Shown here one piece after another: positions 50,424 to 59,878 of a stretch of DNA of 64,000 bases. A program made the translations under genes and the position numbers. The notes under the pieces were generated by a model that saw nothing but the letters and a program-made list of their open reading frames with translations, did not search any database and was not told the DNA's origin. The DNA comes from Thermogymnomonas acidicola JCM 13583. GTDB taxonomy: Archaea; Thermoplasmatota; Thermoplasmata; Thermoplasmatales; Thermoplasmataceae. The stretch is taken from the NCBI RefSeq assembly GCF_001316105.1, contig NZ_BBCP01000009.1:1-64000 (forward strand). Direction: 5' to 3'. Every line of letters starts with the position of its first letter. Positions within the stretch are counted from its first letter, which is position 1.

Positions 50424-51469
50424 CCACCACTATTTTCTTCTTGAACTTCGCATACATCGCGTAGTCCAGCCACTTCACCTTGCTCAGCTGTTCCTTTATG
50501 GTTGGTGCCGCATGCCTCTCCATCTCCTCTATCCTGTCGGTCACCGTTATGTCGAATGCGTCGGAACCAGCACCTGAGCCGAAAGAAACCGCAAGGATCC
50601 TGTCACCTGGCTTCGCTATGTCGAGGATCGCTGAGAGGCCGGTCATCATGGAGCCGGAATACGTGTTACCGATCACCGGCGTGAGCAGCCCCCCCTCCCT
50701 GAACTGCGACTCCTCAAAGCCCAGCATCTTCGCGGCCCTCGTCGGGAACTTCCCGTTCGGCTGGTGGAACACCACATAGTTGTAGTCCTTGGGCGTTGTG
50801 TTAGCTTCTCCATCATCATCTTCGCCGCAGATGTGAGATGCCTGAAGTAGGCCGGCTCTCCCGTGAAACGCTCGCCGTGGCTGGGGTACGGCTGCCCCCC
50901 CTCCCTCCTCCAGAAGTCCGGGGTATCAGAAGTAACAGAGACTGTGTCGTTTATCTCTGCTATTACGTCCTTCTTGCCGAGTATGAAAGCGGTGCCACCG
51001 GCGGATGCTGTGTACTCAAGGACGTCTCCTGGGGCACCCTGTGACGTGTCTGCTCCGATGGCCATTCCGTACTCAATGAAGCCGGAGTCGACCATCGCCT
51101 TCACGTTCTGCATACCCGCAGTGCCTGCCTTGCAGGCAAACTCATAGTCCGCCGAGAAGAGCCTGAAGTCCGCGCCGATGGCTGCTGCCACAATCGTTGC
51201 CGTCGGCTTTACCGCGTACGGATGGGATTCAGAGCCCACGTATATTGCTCCGATCCGCTTAGGTCTATCCTCTTTCTCCTCAGTGCGTTCCTCGCGGCCT
51301 CCACCGCAATGGTGGCCACGTCCTCGTCTGGTGCAGGTACGGACTTGCTCAGAATATATATGCCATTCTTGATGGATTCTGCGTCCTCACCCCCCCACAC
51401 CCTTGCTATTTCCTCAGGCTTTATCCTGTACCTGGGAATGTAGGATCCATAAGTTACTATACCGGACAT
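50407..51469 (-). CDS. mvaS: Hydroxymethylglutaryl-CoA synthase
   Basis: Makes HMG-CoA for isoprenoid lipid synthesis. [20 protein letters not shown] from ATG 51469, [33 protein letters not shown] with the nucleophile Cys, [37 protein letters not shown] with the catalytic His, and [17 protein letters not shown]. Frames join near 51255 and 50790-50815. About 350 residues, the archaeal length. TTATATATAGAAT on the minus strand about 20-30 bases upstream is the operon TATA box. Confidence 0.95.
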
Positions 51470-51529
51470 CCAGCGTAGTTGAAAGCTATTCTATATATAA
51501 TTATTCACGAAATGAAAATCGTCAATTGC

Positions 51530-52471
51530 CTATGTGGATCGGAGTATGTCGTCCAGGGCCTCACTGAGCCCCCCCGGGAACCTGAAGGTGAAGCCCTCCT
51601 CATTGAGCCTCTTCGGCACCACCCTCTTCCCGTTGGGGGAGCATTTCGGCTGCCCTGCCGAACCTGCGCCGTAGTATAAACATTGGAGCTGGTATCCTGG
51701 CCTTCCCGCCCAGCTTTGATGCCAGTAGGTCTGTGAACTCCCTGAACCTGACTATCCCTGGTGCCGAGAGGTTGTAGGGTCCCTTCGAAGCTTCCCTCTC
51801 CATTAGGAAGCGTATGGCCTCCACTTCATCGGTGATGTGTATCCATGGGAACACTGGTTGCCCGGCCTCACATAGCCTCCCAGGCCCCTCCTGAAGAGCG
51901 GGAGGAGGACTGCCATGGGGGGGCCAGCGTCAGCCATCAGGATGGGGGGGCACGTCCTCAGCAGGACCACACGCCTGCCGGTGTCGGCAGCCCTCATGGC
52001 CTCTGCTTCCCATCTCGATACCAGGTCTCCCCCCCAGAAGTCGCTCCCTGCCGGGGGCGTCCTCCGTCACCGGCTGGTCATCCCATCCATCGGCACCGTA
52101 GTACCCCCCCGATGCAGACGCATTTACGAGGACATCTGGAGGATCCTTGCACGCCTTCATGGCATCAACTATTGCTTGGTGCTCAGCACGCGGCTCCTGA
52201 CCACTTCTTCTTCGTAGCCTGCCTTCCAGGGTGCAAAGATCTGGGCACCGGCTAGGTTCACAACAGCGTAGGCCCCCCCGTCCAGGGCATCTATAGGCAC
52301 CTTGCCACTGTATGGGTCCCACTGCCTGTACTGCACTGAGGTGCCACCAACCTCCCTGGAGGTGCCCCCCCTTGTGAGGATCACCACCCTGTGGCCGGAC
52401 TCGGCAAGTGACCTCACGAGATTCCTGCCAATTGCGCCTGTACCGCCTGCCACGACGACGGGATCTCCCAT
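51530..52471 (-). CDS. NAD-dependent epimerase-like SDR (TIGR01777/YfcH family)
   Basis: About 305 residues. PVVVAGGTGAIGRNLVRSLA binds the nucleotide; VVNLAGAQIFAPWKAGYEEE, VLVNASASGYYGADGWDDQP, RRVVLLRTCPILMADAGPMA, FPWIHITDEVEAIRFLM and FGRAAEML match the YfcH/TIGR01777 group, whose substrate is not established. Frames join near 52182, 52100, 52033, 51950 and 51640; the repaired C-terminus FTFRFPGLSEALDDILRST ends at 51530. TTTATATCC on the minus strand about 22-32 bases upstream. Confidence 0.85.
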
Positions 52472-52600
52472 ATATGAACATTATGCACCCCATGGATATA
52501 AAGGAGTGTAAAACTGCGTTTTACTTTGAGGCGGGACCATTCATGCCAGGGCCATGTTTTCCACGTCTGCACCGACGAGAGAGGCGTGCGGGCCTGCCTC

Positions 52601-52626
52601 CTATAAATATATATACAGAAATATTA
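52601..52626 (+). promoter_or_regulatory. Strong AT-rich promoter before the small wHTH gene
   Basis: CTATAAATATATATACAG sits about 27-45 bases before the ATG at 52646, the most extended TATA-like element seen in the window, hinting at high expression. Confidence 0.55.
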
Positions 52627-52645
52627 TGTATCGGCGAGGGTAAAC

Positions 52646-52866
52646 ATGGCGGACGAGCTTAGTCCAAATGCCAAGAAGGTTTATGAGGCCATAAAGAAGC
52701 TGGGGGGGCAACCTCGGAAGACAAGCTGAAGTCTGCAGATGACATAATGAAGGCTGCAGGTGTTGGAAAGGCCATTGTCACAAGCTCCCTGCAGGAGCTA
52801 CAGAGCAAGGGCCTGGTCAAGAGGGTGGCCAGGCAGAAGAGTGCTGGCTACTACGCCTTAAAGTAG
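52646..52866 (+). CDS. Small winged-helix protein
   Basis: About 72 residues, easily missed because G7 at 52702-52708 splits the frame. MADELSPNAKKVYEAIKKLG, ATSEDKLKSADDIMKAAGVG, KAIVTSSLQELQSKGLVKRV and ARQKSAGYYALK form a classic winged helix: recognition helix near KAIVTSSLQEL and a wing ending in YYALK. Its small size, abundance of Lys and strong promoter would suit a chromosomal or abundant DNA-binding protein; Thermoplasmatales lack typical archaeal histones but have HTa. It is not HTa by sequence. Confidence 0.72.
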
Positions 52867-52997
52867 GCACGCCCCCCCACGTGTGGCAGCTGCCAGAAGT
52901 TCAATTTTTTAACACCTGACATTAATTAATACCTACATATATTTATGCGTGCAAAGGTTATTAAAATGCGACACATGTATCAAGAGGAGAGTAGCCG

Positions 52998-54173
52998 ATG
53001 ACCACCCTCATAGTGAACATAGACAGGGACAACGACTTTGGAGAGAAGGCTGGTATAAAAGGGCCGGTCGTTGGGTACTCCGAGTGCTACAATGCTGCAG
53101 TAAAGCTCATCACCACAGACCCTGAGGATTCAGATGCAAATGCCCTCTTCGGCGCAATAAAGCACTATGAGGAGCTCCGGGAGAGGGGGGGAGAGGACGT
53201 TGAGATATGCCTTATAACGGGAGACCAGGACGTGGGCGAGACCTCTGACACGGAGCTGGGAAGGCAGATAGATGACGTCCTGTCCAGGGGGGGAAACTAT
53301 GATGACATGATCCTTGTATCAGACGGAGCAGAGGACGACTACATAGTGCCTGTCCTGGTCTCTAGGAGAAAGATAAGGTATGTGAAGCATATTATCGTGA
53401 GGCACAACCAGAACATAGAATCCCTGTATTACTACATAGTAAAGGCGCTTAAGGACAAGAAAGTGGTGAACAAGTTCATAATACCCCTGGGCATAGTTTT
53501 CCTGACCTACGGTGTGGTCTCTCTTGCCTTTATACTGTACGAACTGGTCAGCGCGAGGATAACAACCATAGACCCGAGCATAGGTGCCATAACCTTCGTT
53601 ACCATAGTCCTTGGAGGGTACCTTCTTGAGAGGGGGGGCTTCGAGGTCGGGGGGGCAAAGGTCAACGGCCTGTTCCACTCGGTTTACAGGTACGCACAGG
53701 AGACCAGGGTGCTCTTCCTATCGTACGTTGTGGCCTCGATGCTTATCCTGGTGGGAATAGCATCCAGTTATGTCATAACAAGGGACACAACGAAGAGCCC
53801 GGTGGACGCGATCCTGGTTTTCCTCTCAATGTTCACCTGGTGGCTTTACGGTGCCTTCTTCACAAGGGAGGTTGGCTCGGCAATTGAGATGGCTGTTTAC
53901 AAGAAGCCCATAACCCACAGCGTGTGGTACGGCCTGCTCTTCTCCCTCTCCATAGCGTTCATCGTGTATGGTATGATGAACTACATCAGGTACATCCTCG
54001 GGTTCATAACCCTCAGGGTAGCCATCGCCAGTGTCTTCTTCCTGATACTCGGCCTCGTGATAGCGATGTTCTCCTCCATGATCAACAGGTACTATTCAGA
54101 GGCCAGGGAATCAAGGGGGGGTGAGGAGAGGGAGCAGGGTGCGAAGATATCCAACGACATGACCAACAAGTAA
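52998..54173 (+). CDS. DUF373 family membrane protein
   Basis: 391 residues, one open frame. The N-terminal ~150 form a soluble alpha/beta domain (TTLIVNIDRDNDFGEKAGIK, VEICLITGDQDVGETSDTEL, RKIRYVKHIIVRHNQNIES). Then come about six helices (IIPLGIVFLTYGVVSLAFIL, LFLSYVVASMLILVGIASSY, GLLFSLSIAFIVYGMMNYIR). This matches archaeal DUF373, of unknown function. Acidic residues in NIDRDND recall a metal-binding Rossmann domain. The next gene begins three bases after the stop, so the pair is an operon. Confidence 0.85.
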   Translation: MTTLIVNIDRDNDFGEKAGIKGPVVGYSECYNAAVKLITTDPEDSDANALFGAIKHYEELRERGGEDVEICLITGDQDVGETSDTELGRQIDDVLSRGGNYDDMILVSDGAEDDYIVPVLVSRRKIRYVKHIIVRHNQNIESLYYYIVKALKDKKVVNKFIIPLGIVFLTYGVVSLAFILYELVSARITTIDPSIGAITFVTIVLGGYLLERGGFEVGGAKVNGLFHSVYRYAQETRVLFLSYVVASMLILVGIASSYVITRDTTKSPVDAILVFLSMFTWWLYGAFFTREVGSAIEMAVYKKPITHSVWYGLLFSLSIAFIVYGMMNYIRYILGFITLRVAIASVFFLILGLVIAMFSSMINRYYSEARESRGGEEREQGAKISNDMTNK

Positions 54174-54175
54174 GC

Positions 54176-54869
54176 ATGGACTGGAATTCATGGTCCCGTT
54201 ACTACATGGCGATAACTGGGGGGGAGCTTGGCATTGACCCTGCAATGGATCTCGTGTCGTCGCTGCGCCTTTCGGACATAATAGGTGAGAGGGGGGGCTG
54301 CCTGAGGCTATCGGACCATCGCCTGTCCGGCCTCAGGGGGGGCGGTGATGTCTATGTAATAGGAAACGGGCCTGGCCTGGCTGAGTTACTACACTCTGTG
54401 GGAGAAGGCAAGGTATTCGTTGCCGATTCTGCCATAGGCACATTCCACTCCATCATGGGGGGGTGCCCAGATTTCATAGTGACAGACCTTGACGGTGACA
54501 CTGACGGAATAATGGAGTGCGCCAGGAAGGGTTCAATCGTCTTCGTCCATGCCCACGGGGATAATGTGGAGAAGGTGGAAAGGCTGGCGCCATTCCTCTT
54601 CCCGGGCGCTGTGGGCACCACGCAGAACAGGCCTGTTGGATTCGTCCACAACTTTTACGGTTTCACGGACGGCGACAGGGCAGCATTCATAGCCGCCGCT
54701 TTCGGCGCAAGGAGGATTACACTTGTGGGCTTTGACTTCGAGCACCCGGTGCACAAGGGTAACCCGGAGAGGAAGAAGGCGAAGCTGAAGTGGGCTAGGG
54801 CCCTCCTCTCAGCCTCGCCCAGGAGCGGGGGGCGGAGAACTTATCGAAGGCGATTTCATTGACATCTAG
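54176..54869 (+). CDS. mptE: 6-hydroxymethyl-7,8-dihydropterin pyrophosphokinase, MptE-like (DUF115)
   Basis: About 230 residues. MDWNSWSRYYMAITGGELGI, VYVIGNGPGLAELL, GCPDFIVTDLDGDTDGIM, IVFVHAHGDNVEKVERLAPF, FVHNFYGFTDGDRAAFIAAA and ITLVGFDFEHPVH are the archaeal MptE blocks. This enzyme activates the pterin precursor for folate or methanopterin synthesis. The raw frame ends at 54862; repair of the run at 54828-54834 likely gives GELIEGDFIDI ending at 54869. Coupled to DUF373. Confidence 0.85.
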
Positions 54870-55067
54870 GCAGGCCAGTTCACCCCCCTCATGGGGGCCA
54901 TCTGGAACGGCACAGCATGCGCCAGCGAAGCAGTGAATCGGGGGGGCCTGAAAACTCACCGGCGAACACAATATCCAGCCACATCTACCCTCACACCCCC
55001 CCATTTCAGCAACGAGGTCAGGTGAGGAAATGCCCACACAGTGATGGCAATTAGCCAGACTGGACGG

Positions 55068-55740
55068 CTACTTGCTCACGAGATAGTCACCGCTGAGTGC
55101 AACCGTCACGGGCACAGAATCTAGGGAGAGGGCTACCTCTATGTCCATCCGGCCACCCATCATGGCAAGCTCCTGGAGCCCCCCCTGCCCCCCCTCCTGA
55201 CCATCTCAGCGTAGCGCCCGAAGTCAGGGTCTCCCCCCCCTCCAGCTTCTCCCTGATGAACTCGCCGAATATCCTGTCCTCATCAGCCTCCCCCCCGTCT
55301 GGCCTGTTGGACAGGGTTATGAAGACCCTATCGCCACCGCTCACTGCGTCAACAGTCTTGCTGAAGTTCACAAATGACCCCCCCAGGAAGACCCTTCCCC
55401 CCCTGTTGCGTATCCTCTCCAGGACCTTTGTGCCGTTGGTGGAGGTGAAAATGACCTCCCGCCCCTGCAAGTCCGCGCCCATGAGCTCTGATGGGGGGGA
55501 GTTGTTGTAATCGAAGCCAGGTACCTTCAGGCCGAACCTCTCGCCCACGAGCACCCTCTTCGGATCCTCCCTCTTCATCGCCCTGGCCACAGAAACGCTG
55601 CCAGTCGGTATCACCCTGGTTGCTCCCCCCCTGTGCAGGATTATCGGGATTGAGGTCGTCGACCTGAATATGTCAACGAGCACCCTCGTTCCCTCCTCGA
55701 AGTCCTTCTGGTTCCTGCCGTCCTCTATGACAACTTCCAT
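55068..55740 (-). CDS. 2-phosphosulfolactate phosphatase family protein (ComB-like)
   Basis: About 220 residues. VLVDIFRSTTSIPIILHRGG, ATRVIPTGSVSVARAM, RVLVGERFGLKVPGFDYNNS, GREVIFTSTNGTKVLERI and VFLGGSFVNFSK match the ComB family (DV.RATT, GER.G..., TTNGT). In methanogens ComB acts in coenzyme M synthesis; in other organisms the substrate is unclear. Frames join near 55226 and 55180-55195; the repaired C-terminus RMDIEVALSLDSVPVTVALS ends DYLVSK at 55068. Divergent from L11. Confidence 0.82.
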
Positions 55741-55856
55741 CCGCTTCTCTATGGATTCTGTGGATAAAATATGTGACCTTCCCGGGAACCGCCATGCCTT
55801 TGTGAAAGGTAAATATAGAATCGTGCCATATTCCCCCCCGAAAGGTGTTACGATTC

Positions 55857-56335
55857 ATGGCACAGACGGTCAAGACCATGGTTGAGGGCGGCAAGGCCAC
55901 TACAGGGCCACCCCCCCTGGGCCCAGCCCTTGGCCCCCCCTGGGGGGGCTTAACCTTGGCCAGCTGGTCAAGGAGATCAACGAGAAGACCAAAGACTTTC
56001 AGGGCATGCAGGTGCCGGTCACCGTCATTGTGACGGATCCTGCATCGAAGAAGTACGAGATACAGATAGGCATACCGCCCACATCGGCCCTTCTCAAGAA
56101 GGAACTCAAGATAGAGAAGGGCGCATCGAAAAGGAAGGAGGCCATAGCCGCGAACGCCTCCCTCGAACAGATAAAGAAGGTTGCCAAGATGAAGCTGGGC
56201 TCTACTATGTCCTATGACCTCAGGGCCGCTGTGCTTGAGGTCCTAGGAACCTGCGTTTCAATGGGTATAAATGTTGATGGAAAGGACCCGAAGGAGGTAC
56301 AAAGGCTTATTAAGTCAGGCGAAATCGAGATATAG
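55857..56335 (+). CDS. rpl11: Ribosomal protein L11 (uL11)
   Basis: GTPase-centre protein. MAQTVKTMVEGGKATTGPPL then, after run errors at 55912-55947, LGQLVKEINEKTKDFQGM, VPVTVIVTDPASKKYEI, KLGSTMSYDLRAAVLEVLGT and GKDPKEVQRLIKSGEIEI. The GPPLGPALGPLG core is blurred by C7/C7/G7 runs. About 157 residues. First gene of the L11-L1-L10-L12 cluster; L1 starts 43 bases later. Confidence 0.95.
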
Positions 56336-56378
56336 TCCTGTAGGAGAGGGCATCTCGGTCACTACAGGGGTGTTGTGA

Positions 56379-57035
56379 ATGGCTGACAGCGTCTCAAAGT
56401 TTGTCGCAGAAGCGAAGAAGCAGTCGAAGGAGAGGAAGTTCCTGGAGAGCCTTGAACTTGCCATAAACCTCAAGGACGTGGACCTCTCCGATCCCAAGAA
56501 CAGGATCAATGATGAGCTTGTTCTGCCCAACGGCAGGGGAAAGGAGACCAAAATAGCAGTCATAGGAAGCGAGGAACTCAAGGCCAAGGCGAGGGGGGTC
56601 CGCAGACCTCATATTCGGCCCAGAAGACCTCTCCAAGTTCGCGGAGAACAAGAAGGAGTTCAAGAAGGTAGCAAACGAGGTTGACTTCTTCATAGCGGAG
56701 TCCACCCTCATGGCGAACATAGGCAGGACCCTGGGCCCTGTGCTTGGCCCCAGGGGGGGCAAGATCCCGAAGCCCATACCGCCAGGGCAGGACCCTGCGC
56801 CTATGATATCTGCACTCAGGAAGACCGTGAGGATAAGGACAAGGGACAGGAGGACCTTCCACGTGCCGTGGGGGGGACGAAGAGCATGAAGGACGAAGAA
56901 ATAGGAGAGAACGTGACTGCAGTCATAAAGAGGGTTGCAAGCAAGCTCGAGAAGGGCATGTCGAACATTGAATCTGTGTACATCAAGACGACCATGGGTA
57001 AGGCTGTGAAGATAGATGTGGAGGCGATCAAATGA
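56379..57035 (+). CDS. rpl1: Ribosomal protein L1 (uL1)
   Basis: L1-stalk protein, about 217 residues. MADSVSKFVAEAKKQSKERK, SLELAINLKDVDLSDPKNRI, ELVLPNGRGKETKIAVIGSE, then (frame joins at 56594-56599, near 56752-56758 and at 56871-56877) DLSKFAENKKEFKKVANEVD, LGPVLGPRGKIPKPIP and [20 protein letters not shown]. Its stop overlaps the L10 ATG (ATGA). Confidence 0.95.
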
Positions 57036-57992
57036 GGAAACCGGCCCAGTGGAAGGTTGAGCTTGTTGACCAGGTCGCGAAGGAGATCAGCAGCTCCAAC
57101 GTAACAGCCATAGTGAGCATAAAGGGGGGGCTCAGGAACAAGCAGTTCCAGGACATAAGGAAGAGCCTGAGGGGAGAAGTCAAGATCAGGGTGATGAGGG
57201 GCACACTGATAAAGAAGGCGCTTGAAAAAGCACAGAAGAAGGACATAAAGGGTCTGGAACAGTTCGTCTCTGGCCAGGTGGCAGTGGTGACCGGAAACAT
57301 AGGGGGGGCACCCGTTCTCTACAGGAGGCTGGAGGGGGGGACCAAGCAGAGGCACCTGCCAGGGGGGGAGGGGGGGAGATAGCGGACCATGACATAGTGG
57401 TAGAGGCCAAGGAGACATCGTTCCCGCCAGGCCCCATGATAAGTGAGTTCCAGAAGGTGGGCCTCCAGACTGCGATAGAGAAGGGCAAGATAGTCATAAA
57501 GAAGGAAGCAGTCCTAGTGAAGAAGGGAGAGGTCATAACGCCAGAGAAGGCGAAGGTGCTCGAGAGGCTGGAGATCTTTCCCCTCATAGTGGGCCTCGAT
57601 GTCCTGGGTGCCTACGAAGACGGGATCATATTCACAAAGGAATCACTGTCCATAACGCCCGAGCAGGTGGCGGCTGATGTGGCCACGGCCTTTGCCAGGG
57701 CCAAGGCGCTGGCCCTCAGGGCGACGTTCATGGTGCCTGAGGTGGTGCCAGAGCTCCTTGCCAAGGCAAAGCTGGAGGCGGACGCCTGGCCCTAGCGGCT
57801 GGCTTCCTGACCGAGAGCAACGTGCAATTATTTATACTCAAAGCTATTAGGGAAGCAAACGCGCTCAACGCAGCCCTGCAGGGCGGCAGTGAGTCTCCAG
57901 CGGCCGAAGAGGCCAGGGAGAGGAGAAGAAGGAAGAGGAGAAGAGCGGTGAAGAGGATGCGTCTGCGGGGGCTGAGTGCCCTGTTTGGATGA
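57032..57992 (+). CDS. rpl10: Ribosomal protein L10/P0 (uL10)
   Basis: Stalk base, about 310 residues. [77 protein letters not shown] and [20 protein letters not shown]; the repaired C-terminus has [17 protein letters not shown], a charged Glu/Lys hinge and the P-protein tail ASAGLSALFG at 57992. Frames join at G-runs 57124-57130, 57302-57309 and 57336-57375, near 57785 and near 57920. The shared end LSALFG with L12 is diagnostic. Confidence 0.94.
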
Positions 57993-58007
57993 AGGAGGTT
58001 GAAAGGA

Positions 58008-58326
58008 ATGGAGTATGTGTATGGTGCCCTGCTGTTACACGCAGCGGGCCAGGAGATAGACGAGGAGAAGCTGAAGAAGGTGCTCACAGAGGCCGGGGGG
58101 GTGCAGGCCGACGAGGCCAGGCTGAAGGCGCTGGTCTCGAGCCTGAAGGAGATAAACATCGAAGAGGTGCTGAAGAACGCTGCAGCCGCGCCGGTGGCGG
58201 CGGCCCCCAGCTGCTCCTCAGGCTGAGAAGAAGGAGGAAAAGAAGAAGGAGGAGAAGAAAGAGGAGGAGGAAAAGGCCGCATCTGAGGAAGATGCAATGG
58301 CTGGCCTCAGCTCGCTCTTCGGATGA
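58008..58326 (+). CDS. rpl12: Ribosomal protein L12/P1 (stalk)
   Basis: Acidic stalk protein that recruits translation GTPases, about 105 residues. [60 protein letters not shown], then an Ala/Pro hinge, a frame join near 58206-58210, a Lys/Glu-rich linker and the tail [16 protein letters not shown] sequence at 57994-57999 could be a Shine-Dalgarno site, notable among mostly leaderless genes. Confidence 0.94.
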
Positions 58327-58526
58327 TCTTGGATGGATTTTTACCAGTTTTTCTGGGGGGGATATTTAAATATATCCTACCAGCAACCCTATTTGTCCTC
58401 TCCGTCGTGTTCTTCATACCTGTACTCATTATCATATCTGTCATATGGGCCATGGGCTCCATATTGATAACGCTCCTGACCATGGAATCCGATAGCGGTG
58501 GCAGGAGAGGCAACACCTCCACGTGA
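58323..58526 (+). CDS. Possible small membrane protein
   Basis: Up to 67 residues with two adjacent hydrophobic stretches (YILPATLFVLSVVFFIPVL, IIISVIWAMGSILITLL) and a polar tail ESDSGGRRGNTST. ATATTTAAATATA at about 58361-58373 looks like a promoter inside the frame; if so, a shorter product from GTG 58407 or nearby is likelier. The overlap of the first ATG with the L12 stop would otherwise suggest coupling. No family known. Confidence 0.35.
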   Translation: MILDGFLPVFLGGIFKYILPATLFVLSVVFFIPVLIIISVIWAMGSILITLLTMESDSGGRRGNTST

Positions 58527-58643
58527 ACTGGAGAGTGGAAATCTATACCGGGCATTTTTTGAAAATTCCCGTAACTGGACTGGGGCAGGAGGCACCGCTC
58601 TGAAGGGGGTATCCCGTGTGGCAGGGGTGGCCTACCCTAAGCC

Positions 58644-59105
58644 TCACGTTGCGAAGCCCAGTTCCCTGAGCTTTTCGAGCACCTCGGCCGGGTGGTCTTT
58701 TGGCGACACCTTCCCATAGACATATGCTACCTTCCCGTCCGGGCCTATGATGTAGGTTATGCGCTTTGCAGAGCGGTCGCCCAGGACGCCATAGGCGCTC
58801 ACTATCCTCTTCTCCGGGTCCGGCACGAGTGGAAAGTTAAGGCCGAACTTTTCCCTGAACTTCCTGTGAGACTCCTCGCTGTCAACGCTTATTCCTATGA
58901 CCTTAACTCCCCCCCTGCTCTCATACGCCTGCATGCTGTCCCTGAAGCCGCAGGCTTCCGTTGTGCAGCCCGGTGTGTTGTCCTTGGGGTAGAAGTAAAC
59001 GACCACGGGCCTGCCCCCCCTGAGGTCGGAGAGCCTCTTCCTCTTTCCGTCCGTATCGGTGAACTCAAAGTCAGGTGCCTGTGCACCAACCTGGAGTAGT
59101 TCCAT
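58644..59105 (-). CDS. bcp: Peroxiredoxin (Bcp/PrxQ type)
   Basis: Thiol peroxidase, 153 residues, frame intact. VGAQAPDFEFTDTDGKRKRL, VVYFYPKDNTPGCTTEACGF with the peroxidatic Cys and, five residues later, the second Cys typical of the alpha-type PrxQ, then VIGISVDSEESHRKFREKFG, FPLVPDPEKRIVSAYGV and RITYIIGPDGKVAYVYG. Likely reduced by the Trx/TrxB pair elsewhere in the window (inference). Confidence 0.95.
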   Translation of the reverse strand: MELLQVGAQAPDFEFTDTDGKRKRLSDLRGGRPVVVYFYPKDNTPGCTTEACGFRDSMQAYESRGGVKVIGISVDSEESHRKFREKFGLNFPLVPDPEKRIVSAYGVLGDRSAKRITYIIGPDGKVAYVYGKVSPKDHPAEVLEKLRELGFAT

Positions 59106-59140
59106 GAATGAATAACAGGAGCATGCTTATAACGCTTTCA

Positions 59141-59608
59141 TCATTCCCTCTGGTACGATTTGAAGATGCTGTCGCCTACGTGGTGGATCACCCTGGCGGC
59201 GAGGCCAACCTTGTTTGCCATGATCTCCTGGCCGTCACGCTCGGCTATGCCCACAGCCACGTAGGTACCCTTCCCGTCCCTGATGTAGACCACATCACCC
59301 TTCCTTATGGCGGTGTCCATGGACACGATCCCCCCCTGTGCGAAGAGGTTCGCACCGGATGATATCCTTGGCACTGCACCGTCGTCCACCTCTATCCATG
59401 ACCTCTGCGGCCTGCTCCTGTTTATGAGGTGCAGTGTCGGCACCTCTATGCCTGAGGAGAAGAGCACCGGCATGCCGGAGATGAAGTAGACCTTCACTCC
59501 CCTGCCTTCCTCCACCTCTGTTGGGCCGTCGGAGAGTTGCAGGCCTAATTCCCTTATCTTCTGCGATACCATACGCGCCTCTTTCTTTGAAACGAAGTGC
59601 CTGGACAC
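59141..59608 (-). CDS. PUA-domain RNA-binding protein
   Basis: 155 residues, intact frame. The N-terminal half (HFVSKKEARMVSQKIRELGL) is a helical pre-PUA domain; the C-terminal half has PRISSGANLFAQGGIVSMD, IRKGDVVYIRDGKGTYVAVG and IMANKVGLAARVIHHVGDS, the PUA pattern. Similar to archaeal MCT-1/DENR-type stand-alone PUA proteins. Its ATG overlaps the stop of the upstream gene, placing it in the secE-spt5 transcript and suggesting a translation role. Confidence 0.85.
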   Translation of the reverse strand: MSRHFVSKKEARMVSQKIRELGLQLSDGPTEVEEGRGVKVYFISGMPVLFSSGIEVPTLHLINRSRPQRSWIEVDDGAVPRISSGANLFAQGGIVSMDTAIRKGDVVYIRDGKGTYVAVGIAERDGQEIMANKVGLAARVIHHVGDSIFKSYQRE

Positions 59609-59856
59609 TAGCCTATCACCGCCCTTATGTCCCTGAGAGCAGAAATGTCGTTGCCCTCAATCAAGGCCCTGAGGCTCTTCTCAAGGATCCTGGCAAGGGC
59701 CGCCTCATGCTCCGAGAACTTCCACTCACCCGCAGACACCGCACCGGTGAAATAGAGGAATGAGAGAGATATGACGCGCCTCATCTCGGAGTACCCCCCC
59801 ATGTTCCTGAGTGCGAAATCCGCAGCCCTCTCCTTCCCGAACAGCCTGTACTCCAC
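59608..59856 (-). CDS. Hypothetical protein, 82 residues
   Basis: GTG 59856 (VEYRLFGKERAADFALRNMG), then YSEMRRVISLSFLYFTGAVS, EHEAALARILEKSLRALIEG and NDISALRDIRAVIG. Helical and soluble, with no recognised family. It lies between two other operon members with tight spacing (22 bases after the upstream stop, 1-base overlap with the PUA gene). The C-run at 59796-59802 is in frame. Confidence 0.6.
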   Translation of the reverse strand: MEYRLFGKERAADFALRNMGGYSEMRRVISLSFLYFTGAVSAGEWKFSEHEAALARILEKSLRALIEGNDISALRDIRAVIG

Positions 59857-59878
59857 AATTATATCGGCTAAAAACCTG

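Noticed and set aside
1864-58326. Calling thsA, rfcL, rpl15e, fhs, rpl11, rpl1, rpl10 and others pseudogenes
   Set aside because: So many essential genes cannot all be broken; the breaks coincide with G/C runs, so read error is the better explanation.
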